From assembly GCF_017357245.1 (NCBI RefSeq), contig NZ_CP071612.1, positions 995,001 to 1,059,000 on the forward strand: DNA of 64,000 nt, read 5' to 3'. Within the stretch, counting starts at the first letter, position 1; the number at the start of each line of letters is the position of its first letter. Positions 26,905 through 36,155 of the stretch are shown piece by piece. The translations under genes were made by a program, and so were the position numbers. The notes under the pieces are model-generated. The model saw nothing but the letters and a program-made list of their open reading frames with translations. It ran no database searches and was not told where the DNA came from. This stretch comes from Rhizobium bangladeshense (GTDB taxonomy: Bacteria; Pseudomonadota; Alphaproteobacteria; Rhizobiales; Rhizobiaceae).

Positions 26905-27396
26905 ATGAGTTATCCACGCAAAGATGTGAAGCAGATTTCCGAATTGGCCAACGGGCTGATCGATCCCGTCCTGGCGCGCCGTGCCGGCATCAATACGGCG
27001 CTGCTCGGCTCCTGGAGCGAAATCGCCGGCGAGGATTTCGCCGATTGCACCCGGCCGGAGAAGATCGCCTGGGCCCGTGGCGGCGGTGACGACGGCAGCT
27101 TCCGCCCCGGCGTGCTGACGATCGCCTGTGAAGGTGCGCGCGCGCTTTTCCTCACCCATGCCCAGGGCGAACTCATCCAGCGGATCAACAGCTTCTTCGG
27201 CTTCGCCGCCGTCCACCAGATCCGCATCGTCCAGAAGCCGGTCTCCCAGGCCGTGCGCCGCTCCCGCCCGCCCGCGCCGCTAAAGGGCGAGGCCGCCCGC
27301 AAGCTCAAAGGCATGATGGAGGGGATCGAGGGCGACAAGCTGCGGCAGGCGATTGAGCGACTGGGCACGGCGGTGATGGGTAAGCGGGGACGATGA
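26905..27396 (+). CDS. DciA family (DUF721) protein
   Basis: This 163-residue protein is related to DciA, the loader of replicative helicase in many bacteria. Features are ISELANGLIDPVLARRAG, LGSWSEIAGEDFADCTRPEK and the central LTIACEGARALFLTHAQGEL followed by a basic C-terminus. The start is uncertain. The ATG at 26905 follows GAAGGG. An ATG at 26851 would add 18 residues, but it lies only about a dozen bases after a TATACT -10-like sequence. It is divergent from mutY. Confidence 0.85.
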   Translation: MSYPRKDVKQISELANGLIDPVLARRAGINTALLGSWSEIAGEDFADCTRPEKIAWARGGGDDGSFRPGVLTIACEGARALFLTHAQGELIQRINSFFGFAAVHQIRIVQKPVSQAVRRSRPPAPLKGEAARKLKGMMEGIEGDKLRQAIERLGTAVMGKRGR

Positions 27397-27413
27397 ACTG
27401 CGCTAAATGCTAG

Positions 27414-27453
27414 ACTTCACTTGAAGTGCTCCACAAGTGTATTACACTGTAAT
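27414..27453. promoter_or_regulatory. two dyads, probable ParDE autoregulatory operator
   Basis: Two perfect inverted repeats lie just before the antitoxin gene: ACTTCA-CT-TGAAGT (27414-27427) and ATTACA-C-TGTAAT (27441-27453). Antitoxins of this class repress their own promoter, and the position 20 bp before the start codon fits. Binding is inferred. Confidence 0.55.
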
Positions 27454-27473
27454 CCTCTGACAGAGGAAGCAGG

Positions 27474-27749
27474 ATGCGTAGCAGTAAACCCATTACAGTC
27501 ACACTCGGCAGCCAGCAGAAAAGCCTGGACGCGCGGCTGCAATCGGGTGCCTATAGCTCGGCAAGCGAGGTTATCCGCGCTGCTTTGCGCGCGCTCGACC
27601 GGGAAGAAGGTGCCATCGACGAAATCATGCGCCAGAAAGTTCGCGAGGCGATCGACGATCCGGGTTCGGATATCGATGCCGATACGGTTTTCGAGAGGCT
27701 CGAACATCTACATGCCGAACGCGTCAAGGCTAGGCGCGGTGGCGTTTAA
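27474..27749 (+). CDS. type II antitoxin, ParD-like (ribbon-helix-helix)
   Basis: This 91-residue protein has the ParD/CC2985 pattern: ITVTLGSQQKSLDARLQSG followed by YSSASEVIRAALRALDREE, a ribbon-helix-helix DNA-binding domain, then an acidic toxin-binding tail. It would neutralise the toxin encoded immediately downstream and repress the operon through the dyads at 27414-27453. Its stop codon overlaps the toxin start region. Confidence 0.88.
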   Translation: MRSSKPITVTLGSQQKSLDARLQSGAYSSASEVIRAALRALDREEGAIDEIMRQKVREAIDDPGSDIDADTVFERLEHLHAERVKARRGGV

Positions 27750-28041
27750 AGTCGCGTTTCGTCCCAGGGCGGAGAAGGATCTGTTTGAAAATTACGAATT
27801 CATTGCTGCCGACAATCTTATGGCGGCTATCGAATTCATCCGTCGGCTGAGGCAATTCTGTCATCAGTTGGAGGACATGCCGGAAAGGGGATCGCCACGC
27901 GAGGACTTTGCTCCGGGTGTTCGCATTTTGGTTTTCGAGCGGCGCGTGACCGTTGCTTACCGGATCACCAAAAATCGGGTACAAGTGCTGAGGCTGTTCT
28001 ACGCCGGGCGGAATACGCCTGCTGCCTTCCGTCGAAACTGA
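27739..28041 (+). CDS. type II toxin, RelE/ParE family
   Basis: The product (about 100 residues) has the ParE fold pattern: FKVAFRPRAEKDLFENYEFI, IRRLRQFCHQLEDMPERGSP, VRILVFERRVTVAYRIT and the C-terminal VQVLRLFYAGRN. ParE toxins act on DNA gyrase, whereas RelE relatives cut mRNA; this one looks more like ParE. The start is uncertain. A GTG at 27739 gives the usual length and an 11-bp overlap with the antitoxin gene; an ATG at 27712 is the alternative. Confidence 0.85.
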   Translation: MAFKVAFRPRAEKDLFENYEFIAADNLMAAIEFIRRLRQFCHQLEDMPERGSPREDFAPGVRILVFERRVTVAYRITKNRVQVLRLFYAGRNTPAAFRRN

Positions 28042-28190
28042 CAATCGCAGTATTTCGGACGCGAAGTCGGCACCTAGTCCCATCACGGTCACAATTCTTT
28101 GAAGGAAGTTGCTGATCAGTGCCTTGTGAGCGGCCCCTAGCCGTTATATCGCACAGTCATGCCGTCACTCTCATTACTTATGGGGAACCC

Positions 28191-28967
28191 ATGCAGATGT
28201 CCGAAATGCAACTGACGAAACGCCGCCTCCTCGGCGGGATCGCCATCGCCGCAGCGGCCGCAGCGCTTGCCGCCTGCAACGACAGCAAGGACGCTGCCGA
28301 TGCGTCGTCTTCCGGCAAGACCACGGCCGACGGCACCAATGTCGATACCATGCAGACGGCGGCCACCTCGGCGACCGAGATGCCGCAGGCCGACGGCGAC
28401 GTCGACATGGCCGAGGTGCTGAAACCCGGCGCGCTGCCTGAGATGGCGCTTGGTAAAGCCGACGCTCCGGTCAAGATCGTCGAATATATGTCGATGACCT
28501 GCCCGCATTGCGCCCATTTCCACAACACCACCTTCGACACGATCAAGCAGAAGTACATCGATACCGGCAAGGTGCAGTTCATCATCCGGGAATTCCCCTT
28601 CGATCCGCGTGCGGCCGCCGCCTTCATGCTCGCCCGCTGCAGTTCCTCCAATCCGGAGCAGTTGAGCACACCGGAACAGTATTTCCCGATGGTCTCAATG
28701 CTCTTCAAGCAGCAGCAGGTCTGGGCTGCCGCCGAAGATGGCCGCGCGGCACTGCTGCAGATGTCGAAGCTTGCCGGATTTACTGAGGATAGCTTCACGA
28801 AATGCTTGACGAACCAGAAGCTTCTGGATGAAGTGAACGCCACGCGGGAAAGGGGATCCAAGGATTTCGGCGTCGACGCCACGCCAACGTTCCTCATCAA
28901 TGGCAAGCGCTATTCTGGAGACATGCCGGTTGACACCATGTCGAAGCTCATCGACAGCCTCATCTGA
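28191..28967 (+). CDS. DsbA-family thiol-disulfide oxidoreductase, lipoprotein-type
   Basis: This 258-residue periplasmic oxidoreductase catalyses disulfide formation. The N-terminus has KRRLLGG, a hydrophobic Ala run and LAAC (C29), so it is probably a lipoprotein; the paired arginines also resemble a Tat signal. After a linker the thioredoxin fold has the CPHC active site (C104/C107 in MTCPHCAHFH) and the cis-proline loop VDATPTFLING. The ATG at 28191 is chosen because the signal starts there; the frame is open to 28119. A strong terminator follows. Confidence 0.92.
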   Translation: MQMSEMQLTKRRLLGGIAIAAAAAALAACNDSKDAADASSSGKTTADGTNVDTMQTAATSATEMPQADGDVDMAEVLKPGALPEMALGKADAPVKIVEYMSMTCPHCAHFHNTTFDTIKQKYIDTGKVQFIIREFPFDPRAAAAFMLARCSSSNPEQLSTPEQYFPMVSMLFKQQQVWAAAEDGRAALLQMSKLAGFTEDSFTKCLTNQKLLDEVNATRERGSKDFGVDATPTFLINGKRYSGDMPVDTMSKLIDSLI

Positions 28968-28986
28968 ATTGGATCGTTCGACCACA

Positions 28987-29021
28987 ACGGGCGACGGCGA
29001 AAGCCGTGCGCCCGTTTTTTT
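28987..29021 (+). terminator. Rho-independent terminator between dsbA-like gene and smc
   Basis: ACGGGCGACGGC pairs with GCCGTGCGCCCGT around a GAAA tetraloop and is followed by seven T residues. There is one mismatch in the stem. It separates the DsbA unit from smc. Confidence 0.93.
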
Positions 29022-29075
29022 GTCGCTGCGTAGGGAATCCTCTGTCGGCTCTGACCCGCGCCGCGGAGCTTCCGC

Positions 29076-32000
29076 ATGAAGTTCAACAAGCTGCGCCTCG
29101 TCGGCTTCAAATCCTTCGTCGAGCCGACGGAATTCATCATCGAACGGGGGCTGACCGGCGTCGTCGGCCCGAACGGCTGCGGCAAGTCCAACCTCGTCGA
29201 GGCGCTGCGCTGGGTGATGGGCGAGAACTCCTACAAGAACATGCGCGCCTCCGGCATGGACGACGTGATCTTTTCCGGTTCGGGAAACCGCCCGGCCCGC
29301 AACACCGCCGAGGTGGCGCTCTATCTCGACAATGGCGAGCGCACCGCTCCTGCCGCCTTCAACGACAGCGACGAAATCCAGGTCACCCGCCGCATCGAGC
29401 GCGAGCAGGGCTCGCTCTATCGCATCAACGGCAAGGAAAGCCGCGCCAAGGACGTGCAGCTGCTGTTTGCCGATGCTTCCACCGGTGCGCGCTCGCCCTC
29501 GATGGTCGGCCAGGGCCGCATCGGCGAGCTGATCCAGGCAAAGCCGCAGGCCCGCCGCCAGCTGTTGGAAGAGGCGGCCGGCATTTCGGGCCTGCACTCG
29601 CGCCGCCACGAGGCCGAGCTGCGCCTGCGCGCCGCCGAAACCAATCTCGAGCGCCTCGACGACGTCACCTCGCAGCTCGAAAGCCAGATCGAAAGCCTGA
29701 AGCGCCAGGCCCGCCAGGCCAATCGCTTCAAGACCCTGTCGGCCGATATTCGCGCCCGCGAGGCGATGCTTCTGCATATCCGCTGGGTGCAGGCCAAGGA
29801 GGCCGAGGCCGAGGCCGACAGCGCCCTCAATCAGGCGACCGTCATCGTCGCCGAAAAGGCGCAAGCGCAGATGGAGGCGGCCAAGCAGCAGGGCATCGCC
29901 AGCCTTAAGCTGCCGGAACTGCGCGAGGGCGAGGCCCGCGCCGCCGCCGCCCTGCAGCGTCTGCAGATCGCCAGGAGCCAGCTGGAGGAGGATGCCGGCC
30001 GCATCCTGCGCCGCCGTGACGAGCTCACCCGTCGTCTTGCCCAGCTTGCCGAGGACATCCGCCGCGAGGAGCGGCTGGTGGCCGATAATGCCGTCATCCT
30101 CGCCAAGCTCGACGCCGAAGAGGCCGAGATTTCGGAAATCCTCGCCGATTCCGGCCGCCATGCCGAGGAAACCCGCGAGGCTTTCGAGGCTGCCGCCGCA
30201 AAGCTCGCCGACAGCGAACGCGTCTTCACCCAGCTGACGGCCGAGCGCGCCGAGGCGGCCGCCGGCCGCAACCAGCTGGAGCGCGCCATCCGCGAACTCG
30301 CCGACCGCCGCATGCGCCTCGAGCGTCAGATGGAAGAGGCGAACGGGGAATTGTCAGCCATCGGCGAGAAGATATCAGGCCTGGCCGATCCCGAGGAGAA
30401 ACGGGCGATCGTCGAAGCTGGCGAAATCGCGCTTGCCGATGCCGAGGCCGCTGTCCAGACGGTCGAACAGGCGCTGGCTGCCGCCCGCCAGGCCGAGGCA
30501 TTGTCGCGTGCCCCGGTCGATCAGGCCCGCGGCGGCCTGAATGCGCTGGAAACCGAAGCCCGCACCATTTCCCGCATGCTCGCCGCCGGTGCGGCGGCGG
30601 GCAGGTTTCCGCCGGTTGCCGAGGAGCTGAAGGTCGATCGCGGCTTCGAGACGGCGCTCGGTGCGGCACTCGGCGACGATCTGGAATCGCCGCTCGATGC
30701 CGAGGCGCCGGCCCACTGGTCGGACAATGGCGACGGCGCCGGCGATCCCTCGCTGCCCGAAGGCGTCACGCCGCTCATCACCCATATCAGCGCGCCCGCC
30801 GCACTGACCCGCCGCCTGCGCCAGATTGGCCTGGTCGGCGAGGGCGACGCGCGATCGCTGATGGCGGCGCTGAAGCCCGGCCAGCGTCTGGTGACGAGGG
30901 AGGGCGCCGTCTATCGCTGGGACGGCCATGTCACCGGCGCCGATGCCCCGAGCGCTGCGGCACTGCGCCTTGCCCAGAAGAACCGCCTGGCCGAACTCGA
31001 AAGTGAAGCGGCAATTGCCCGCGACGTGCTTGCCGAAGCCGAGGAGCGGCAGGCCGCCGCCGCCGATGCCATCCGCATCGAGGAGCGCAGGCTTGCGGAA
31101 GCCCGCGACATGAGCCGGCTCTCGGCGCGTCATCTCGGCGAAGCGCGCGAGGCGCTGGCTGCGGCCGAGCGGGCCTCCGGCGACCTCATCCGCCGCCGCG
31201 ACGTCGTCAGCGAAGCCGCCAGCCAACTGGGCGCGCAGCTGGAGGAGATCGGCATCCAGGAAGAAAATGCCCGCATCGAGCTGGAAGACGCGCCCGATCT
31301 GACGGAGATCGACGAGCGGCTGCGCTCTCAGCAGGCGGAAGTGGCGACTGATCGCGGCGCGCTTGCCGAGGCCCGTGCCCGCCATGAAAGCCTTGCCAGG
31401 GAGAATGACGCTCGCCAGCGCCGCCTCGTCGCGATCGGCCAGGAGCGCGAGGCCTGGCGCCAGCGGGCGGCAAGCGGCGAGGATCATGTCGCGACGCTGC
31501 GCGAGCGCGAGGAGGAGGCGCGCGAAGAGGCGGCCGAACTCGAAATGGCGCCCGACGAATTCGACGACAAGCGACGCGCTCTGCTCAGCGAATTGCAGAA
31601 GGCCGAGGAGACACGGCGCAACGCCGGCGATCTGCTCGCCGAAGCCGAACGCATCCAGCGCGAGGCCGACCACAAGGCGGCAACCGCGCTTTCCGAGCTT
31701 GCCGAATACCGCGAACGCCGCGGCCGCGCCGAGGAGCGCCTCGTCTCCGCCCGCGAGCGGCGGCAGGAAAGCGAAAGCCGCATCCGTGAAGCGCTGAAAG
31801 TGCAGCCGCACGAAGCGCTGCCGCTAGCCGGGCTGCAGCCGATGCAGGCGCTTCCCGATCCGCGCGAGGTCGAGCGCGAGCTGGAGCGGCTGAAGATGGA
31901 ACGCGAACGGCTTGGGGCCGTCAACCTGCGCGCCGATGAGGAGCAGAAGGAGCTGAGCGAAAGGCTGGAAGCCCTGATCAAGGAGCGCGACGACGTCATC

Positions 32001-32537
32001 GACGCGATCCGCAAGCTGCGCGGCGCCATTCAGAGTTTGAATCGCGAGGGCCGTGAGCGCCTGGTCGCCGCCTTCGACGTTGTCAACGGCCAGTTCCAGC
32101 GGCTGTTCACCCATCTGTTCGGCGGCGGCACCGCCGAGCTGCAGCTGATCGAATCCGACGATCCGCTGGAAGCCGGCCTCGAAATCCTGGCGCGGCCGCC
32201 GGGCAAGAAGCCGCAGACCATGACGCTGCTGTCAGGCGGCGAACAGGCGCTGACGGCGATGGCGCTGATCTTTGCCGTCTTCCTCACCAATCCGGCGCCG
32301 ATCTGCGTGCTCGACGAGGTGGACGCGCCGCTCGACGACCACAATGTCGAGCGCTACTGCAACCTGATGGACGAAATGGCGGCCTCCACCGAAACCCGCT
32401 TCGTCATCATCACCCACAATCCGATCACCATGGCCCGCATGAACCGCCTCTTCGGCGTCACCATGGCCGAGCAGGGCGTCTCCACCCTCGTCTCCGTCGA
32501 CCTGCAGACGGCCGAACGCCTGCGCGAGATTGCTTGA
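29076..32537 (+). CDS. smc: chromosome segregation ATPase SMC
   Basis: SMC organises and compacts the chromosome with ScpA/ScpB. The 1153-residue protein has Walker A GPNGCGKSNLVEAL near residue 33, two long coiled-coil arms rich in Ala, Glu and Arg (about 170-500 and 640-990), and a hinge in between around GFETALGAALGDDL. The C-terminal ABC signature TLLSGGEQALTAMALIFAVF lies near residue 1050, followed by Walker B CVLDEVDAPLDD. Length is normal for the family. It follows the DsbA gene, as in other rhizobia, but a terminator separates them. Confidence 0.97.
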   Translation: MKFNKLRLVGFKSFVEPTEFIIERGLTGVVGPNGCGKSNLVEALRWVMGENSYKNMRASGMDDVIFSGSGNRPARNTAEVALYLDNGERTAPAAFNDSDEIQVTRRIEREQGSLYRINGKESRAKDVQLLFADASTGARSPSMVGQGRIGELIQAKPQARRQLLEEAAGISGLHSRRHEAELRLRAAETNLERLDDVTSQLESQIESLKRQARQANRFKTLSADIRAREAMLLHIRWVQAKEAEAEADSALNQATVIVAEKAQAQMEAAKQQGIASLKLPELREGEARAAAALQRLQIARSQLEEDAGRILRRRDELTRRLAQLAEDIRREERLVADNAVILAKLDAEEAEISEILADSGRHAEETREAFEAAAAKLADSERVFTQLTAERAEAAAGRNQLERAIRELADRRMRLERQMEEANGELSAIGEKISGLADPEEKRAIVEAGEIALADAEAAVQTVEQALAAARQAEALSRAPVDQARGGLNALETEARTISRMLAAGAAAGRFPPVAEELKVDRGFETALGAALGDDLESPLDAEAPAHWSDNGDGAGDPSLPEGVTPLITHISAPAALTRRLRQIGLVGEGDARSLMAALKPGQRLVTREGAVYRWDGHVTGADAPSAAALRLAQKNRLAELESEAAIARDVLAEAEERQAAAADAIRIEERRLAEARDMSRLSARHLGEAREALAAAERASGDLIRRRDVVSEAASQLGAQLEEIGIQEENARIELEDAPDLTEIDERLRSQQAEVATDRGALAEARARHESLARENDARQRRLVAIGQEREAWRQRAASGEDHVATLREREEEAREEAAELEMAPDEFDDKRRALLSELQKAEETRRNAGDLLAEAERIQREADHKAATALSELAEYRERRGRAEERLVSARERRQESESRIREALKVQPHEALPLAGLQPMQALPDPREVERELERLKMERERLGAVNLRADEEQKELSERLEALIKERDDVIDAIRKLRGAIQSLNREGRERLVAAFDVVNGQFQRLFTHLFGGGTAELQLIESDDPLEAGLEILARPPGKKPQTMTLLSGGEQALTAMALIFAVFLTNPAPICVLDEVDAPLDDHNVERYCNLMDEMAASTETRFVIITHNPITMARMNRLFGVTMAEQGVSTLVSVDLQTAERLREIA

Positions 32538-32548
32538 GGTCTTGCGGT

Positions 32549-32815
32549 TGCCGGATCCCAGGGCCTGGGATGACGGAGATGGGGAAGTGACCGGCAGGAG
32601 GCGCGGACCGGTAGGAGGCTAGCAAGTAACCGGAGGCGCGACCGGCAGGAGGCTACGGACAGACTGGGCGCCGCCGAATTCGTATTTGGCGATCCGTCGC
32701 TGTTTTGCTGCGGCTGTCACCGACCCTCCGTCTTCCCCAAGGCTTGACCCGAGGATCCATGCCGCATCCGCCAGCGCCAGGCCGTGGATACCAGGCTCAA
32801 GGCCTGGGATGACTC
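32549..32815. repeat. palindromic element halves downstream of smc
   Basis: A single arm (GGATCCCAGGGCCTGGGATG) lies at 32549-32580. A full but diverged pair follows at 32729-32815, with left arm CCCCAAGGCTTGACCCGAGG and right arm CAGGCTCAAGGCCTGGGATG. Between them are short direct repeats of GACCGGCAGGAGG. The 373-bp gap 32538-32910 has no gene that I can support. Confidence 0.75.
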
Positions 32816-32910
32816 CAGGCGGCACCCGCTAGAGCGCGTCCGTTGAACGCGGAATCAGGTTGAGGGTTTCCTTACAGGCCAAACTCTGATTCCATCGCTC
32901 CGACTGGTGA

Positions 32911-33351
32911 TTAGGTCGGAGTTAAAATGACCCGAGCTTTCAGTGAGGTCGTGTCTGGGCAGCCACTTGAGCTTCCTTCTTTCATGGTCACAACCGCATA
33001 GGGTTTAAACTCTCGTACAGACCATCTTTCATCGTGGTCCTGATAACCTGCCTTTGAAACGCACCAGGTCCATCGGTATTCCACCGTTCCGTGCATCATA
33101 AGCGGATATCTGGTATGCCACTCCTTCACCTCAGGAAATGAGGCCCTCCCATCGGTGTCCGTCAACACGACGGCTACCGCGCTGTTGGCACTGGGGATCG
33201 CGCGCATGTTGAGCCTCACCTGCGCCCCTTGGATCGGCGTGCCCGTCTCAGATCTCACTGTTAGTGATGCCTCTGGTTGGACGGTCTCATAGACTGGCAA
33301 GCCGCATCCCGCCAGCATCAAAACCGCTCCCGACGCAATGCCGCGCGCCAT
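32911..33351 (-). CDS. small lipoprotein with a carboxypeptidase-regulatory-like domain
   Basis: The product (about 146 residues) has a short lipoprotein signal ending in LMLAGCG. The mature part looks like one beta-sandwich domain: ASLTVRSETGTPIQGAQVRL, VVLTDTDGRASFPEVKEW and WCVSKAGYQDHDERW, a pattern of transthyretin/CarboxypepD_reg-like domains. Codon use is more mixed than in the neighbouring genes. The start at 33351 is the ATG nearest the lipobox. Function unknown. Confidence 0.6.
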   Translation of the reverse strand: MARGIASGAVLMLAGCGLPVYETVQPEASLTVRSETGTPIQGAQVRLNMRAIPSANSAVAVVLTDTDGRASFPEVKEWHTRYPLMMHGTVEYRWTWCVSKAGYQDHDERWSVREFKPYAVVTMKEGSSSGCPDTTSLKARVILTPT

Positions 33352-33881
33352 CGTATTGGCCAAAGTTACTGTCACGCACCAACCGCCTGCTTGTGGATAT
33401 ACCAACGCATCTTACGGCGGCTATGGGTGAGCGCCAGACGAATGCCGCTGATTGTAGCTTACCACCCGATTTTTCAATTATTTGCAGTTCTATGTCAAAC
33501 TTACCTTCCTCAAAGAACGGTTCGACCATCAGTTTGCACCTCATGGCGGTGTGAGAAAGTCCCAAACCGAATGCGGCCGGTCAGAGCCGGAGTGTGCCAC
33601 CATGGCACCCGCACCCAGACTGATCGAATTTCACATGCCTTCCGTGGAGGTGCATTGCACCTGTTGCAAGCCGCGCGGCAGGTATGGGACCCCGTCAGCC
33701 AGGTCGTAACCACATTCGAGCCGAGGAGTGCGCATCCTGCGGAAATGACCCGAGTAAAGTGGACGCGCTCTAGCGCCAGACCGTGGATCCCAGGCTCAAG
33801 GCCTGGGATGACGGAGATGGAGGAAACGGAGCGGCAGGAGGCGCGGACCGGGGCTGACACCGGCCCGCTGGTATAAGTTGC
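33352..33881. other. gene-poor region with one palindrome arm
   Basis: Nothing here can be called a gene with confidence. A minus-strand frame of 92 codons (33287-33565), containing FFEEGKFDIELQIIEKSGG, overlaps the lipoprotein start and could be a remnant. A single palindrome arm (CCCAGGCTCAAGGCCTGGGA) lies at 33777-33813. Confidence 0.4.
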
Positions 33882-34532
33882 TCAGCCCGCCGAGGCCGCC
33901 TGGAAAACCGCGAGCTGCGCGGCGAAGGCGCGTTGATAGGCGGGGCGCGCTTCGCCGCGGGCGACATAGGCGGCGAGGCTCGGATATTCGTCCAGGATGG
34001 TGGTTGATTTCAGCCGCAGCAGCACCGTCACCATCAGCAGGTCGCCGGCGCTGAAGGCGCCGTCGAGCCAGTCGGCATCGCCGAGGTGCCTGGAAAGACT
34101 GTCCAACCGTTTGCGGATGCTCTTCTCGAGGGATTGCAGGCGCTGCTCGTACCAGGGCTCGTCGCGCTCCAGGATCCGGGCGAGGCTGTGATCGAAGATC
34201 GGCGGCTCCACCGTGTTGAGCGCGGCAAACATCCAGGCAATCGCCCGCGCCCGGCCGTTGGCATCCCGAGGCAACAGGCCGCCGTGGCGCTCGGCGATAT
34301 GAAGGACGATGGCGCCGGACTCGAACAGGGTGAGATCGCCTTCCTCAAAGGTCGGGATCTGGCCGAAAGGCTGAAGCGCCAGATGCGCCGGCTGCTTCAA
34401 CGCCTCGAAGGAGACAAGGCGAACCTCATAGTGCTGGCCCGCCTCCTCGAGCGCCCAGCGAACCCGCATGTCGCGGGCTAGGCCGCGGCCGCGGTCGGGC
34501 GAGCGTTCAAACGCGGTAATGGTGATCGTCAT
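33882..34532 (-). CDS. glutathione S-transferase family protein
   Basis: This 216-residue protein has a thioredoxin-like N-terminal domain (ITITAFERSPDRGRG, the QPFGQIPTFEEGDLTLFESG glutathione-binding segment with cis-proline, and IVLHIAERHGGLLPRD) and an all-helical C-terminal domain (residues about 90-210, ADWLDGAFSAGDLLMVTVLL). It probably conjugates glutathione to an unknown electrophile. GGAGAAAGCG precedes the ATG at 34532; an ATG four codons upstream is possible. Confidence 0.9.
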   Translation of the reverse strand: MTITITAFERSPDRGRGLARDMRVRWALEEAGQHYEVRLVSFEALKQPAHLALQPFGQIPTFEEGDLTLFESGAIVLHIAERHGGLLPRDANGRARAIAWMFAALNTVEPPIFDHSLARILERDEPWYEQRLQSLEKSIRKRLDSLSRHLGDADWLDGAFSAGDLLMVTVLLRLKSTTILDEYPSLAAYVARGEARPAYQRAFAAQLAVFQAASAG

Positions 34533-34613
34533 CGCTTTCTCCATAGCTTGTCCGCCTTGAAGACGCGCGGCCAAACGGGATCCCGACATTTCCGGCGCCC
34601 GTTTCCCTCCAAG

Positions 34614-35609
34614 TCAGAACAGGCGATCGGCGAAATTTTCAGCTTCCCAAGCATTGAGAAAAGCTGCTTCCCGCGCAATCCAGCCGACAGTATTGCTCCC
34701 CCATTCGTTGGCGCGGCTCGCATATTCGCCCATGAGCCAGAAGTGGCGGACGATCACGAACCGAAGCGCCGCCTCGAAGTCGTGCGGTGTTATCGGCCGG
34801 ATCGCGCGGTAACCATCGATGAATGCGGTCCACATGGGGGTCAATGACCGGCCGAAGGAGACTTTTGCCCATAGGAAGACCGACAGATCGTAAGCGAGAT
34901 ATCCAGGCCCGCCGTCGTCAAAGTCGAAAAAGACGGCTTCACCTGCGTCGTTGATGCGCGCATTGAAGCCGTGACAGTCGCCGTGACAATAGATCCAGGT
35001 CAGATTTTGATACGCTTCGATCGCCCTCGCGGTGCGCGCGGCGATGCTTTCAAGATCACTGAGAACATCCGCGTCTTCGATGAGGCCGCTGTCACGGATT
35101 TGCGCGTGGGGGCGATGCAGCAGATGTTCGAGGTCGAGCCGATAGACCGCTCCCTCCGACGAAAAAGTCTGTGCCGCATTATGCATCAGGGCAAGCGTCC
35201 TGCCGTTGGCTCGGGCATCCCCGGCGTCTGTCGGGCTCGGATCGCGGCCGGAAACTTCTTGGAAGAGCACACCCTCCCGCGGCCCCTCCGGCGCCTCCCC
35301 CTGCACGAAGAGGGCGCCATCGCGGGTGGGGACAGGTGCGGCGACCGGTACGCCTGCGCCCCGGAGATGCGTGAGAAATGCCGTCTCAGTCCTGACGTCG
35401 GCTCGACCGCGGCTGCGATGATGCGAAAGCCGGAACACATAGCGCTCGCCGTTGCTGGCGGTGACGAGATAGACATCGTTCAAGCCACGCTGCAGCATGC
35501 GGCAGGAAACCGGTCTGGCGAGCGCATAATGCTTATCGATGAACCGCCCGATCGCCTCGATCCTGGGGGTGGAATATTGCGGATCAAAATCGAGCATGCG
35601 GATGTCCAT
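34614..35609 (-). CDS. aminoglycoside-phosphotransferase-family kinase
   Basis: This 331-residue small-molecule kinase has the APH/choline-kinase fold. The ATP-binding part includes GLNDVYLVTASNGERYVFRL. The catalytic loop is IYCHGDCHGFNARI and the metal-binding segment is VFFDFDDGGPGYLAYDLSVF. It resembles homoserine-kinase-type and Ser/Thr-kinase RdoA-like proteins; the substrate is unknown. The frame is open to 35795, but the ATG at 35609 begins at a natural MDIRMLDFDPQY start. Confidence 0.85.
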   Translation of the reverse strand: MDIRMLDFDPQYSTPRIEAIGRFIDKHYALARPVSCRMLQRGLNDVYLVTASNGERYVFRLSHHRSRGRADVRTETAFLTHLRGAGVPVAAPVPTRDGALFVQGEAPEGPREGVLFQEVSGRDPSPTDAGDARANGRTLALMHNAAQTFSSEGAVYRLDLEHLLHRPHAQIRDSGLIEDADVLSDLESIAARTARAIEAYQNLTWIYCHGDCHGFNARINDAGEAVFFDFDDGGPGYLAYDLSVFLWAKVSFGRSLTPMWTAFIDGYRAIRPITPHDFEAALRFVIVRHFWLMGEYASRANEWGSNTVGWIAREAAFLNAWEAENFADRLF

Positions 35610-36044
35610 GGTCGAATCTCGGGAGCCTTGGCAAGATAAGGCATTCTGCGGCAGCTGCAACGCCTGCTTGTGTATGGTCTTGACGACCCTTGTCATTACA
35701 GTTGCAGATGCCGCGCAGCGTTTGTTGACCGATGATCCGGCCGGGAGCGGCTCGGGACACGGAACCCGCACAGAACGCGCGCAATTTTCCCGCATTCGGC
35801 GATAAACACCAAAAAAGGTCGGCTGTCTTGCGGGCCGTACCCCATTTGGATGATGCTCTTTTCTCTGACTTGCATTAGAAGTTGTTTCAACGCAACCTGA
35901 TCACTTTGCTGAAAAGCGCGTGGTCAACGTTGCGAATTGTAGAATTTGCGATGCGCTTCCTGGGGTAGAGGGCAGAACCTGGAAGCTGTTTGAGCAATCA
36001 CGGGAAGCGCGAAGCGTCTTCAGAGGGATTGCGGAAAATGAAGG
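35610..36044. other. intergenic region upstream of the small RNA candidate
   Basis: No gene is recognised in these 435 bases. The right half is AT-richer than the surroundings and may carry promoters for the RNA candidate. Confidence 0.4.
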
Positions 36045-36155
36045 TCGGGGCGGTTGGTGAACCGTCCTGGGTTGAGGGACCCCCCGTCCGGTATTCCTGG
36101 CCGGACGGAAACAAGGCTTTGCGGGACAATGTTGCAGTCCCGCAAAGCTTTTTTT
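36045..36155 (+). ncRNA. candidate small RNA with three hairpins, upstream of ppdK
   Basis: Three consecutive hairpins lie in a 768-bp non-coding gap. They are CGGTT-GGTG-AACCG (36051-36064), CCGTCCGG/CCGGACGG around a 9-base loop (36084-36108) and a 12-bp perfect terminator stem followed by seven T residues (36116-36155). Only the plus strand has the T-run, so an RNA would run left to right. The shape is like that of trans-acting rhizobial small RNAs. The 5' end is not defined. It could instead be the end of a longer leader or an attenuator for ppdK. Confidence 0.5.
36116..36155 (+). terminator. strong Rho-independent terminator before ppdK
   Basis: GCTTTGCGGGAC pairs perfectly with GTCCCGCAAAGC around a 9-base loop, followed by TTTTTTT. 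No protein-coding gene on the plus strand ends nearby, so it must serve a non-coding transcript. Confidence 0.92.

Noticed and set aside
28695..30161. 488-codon minus-strand frame opposite the DsbA gene and smc
   Set aside because: It crosses a strong terminator and two real genes; composition is that of a shadow frame.
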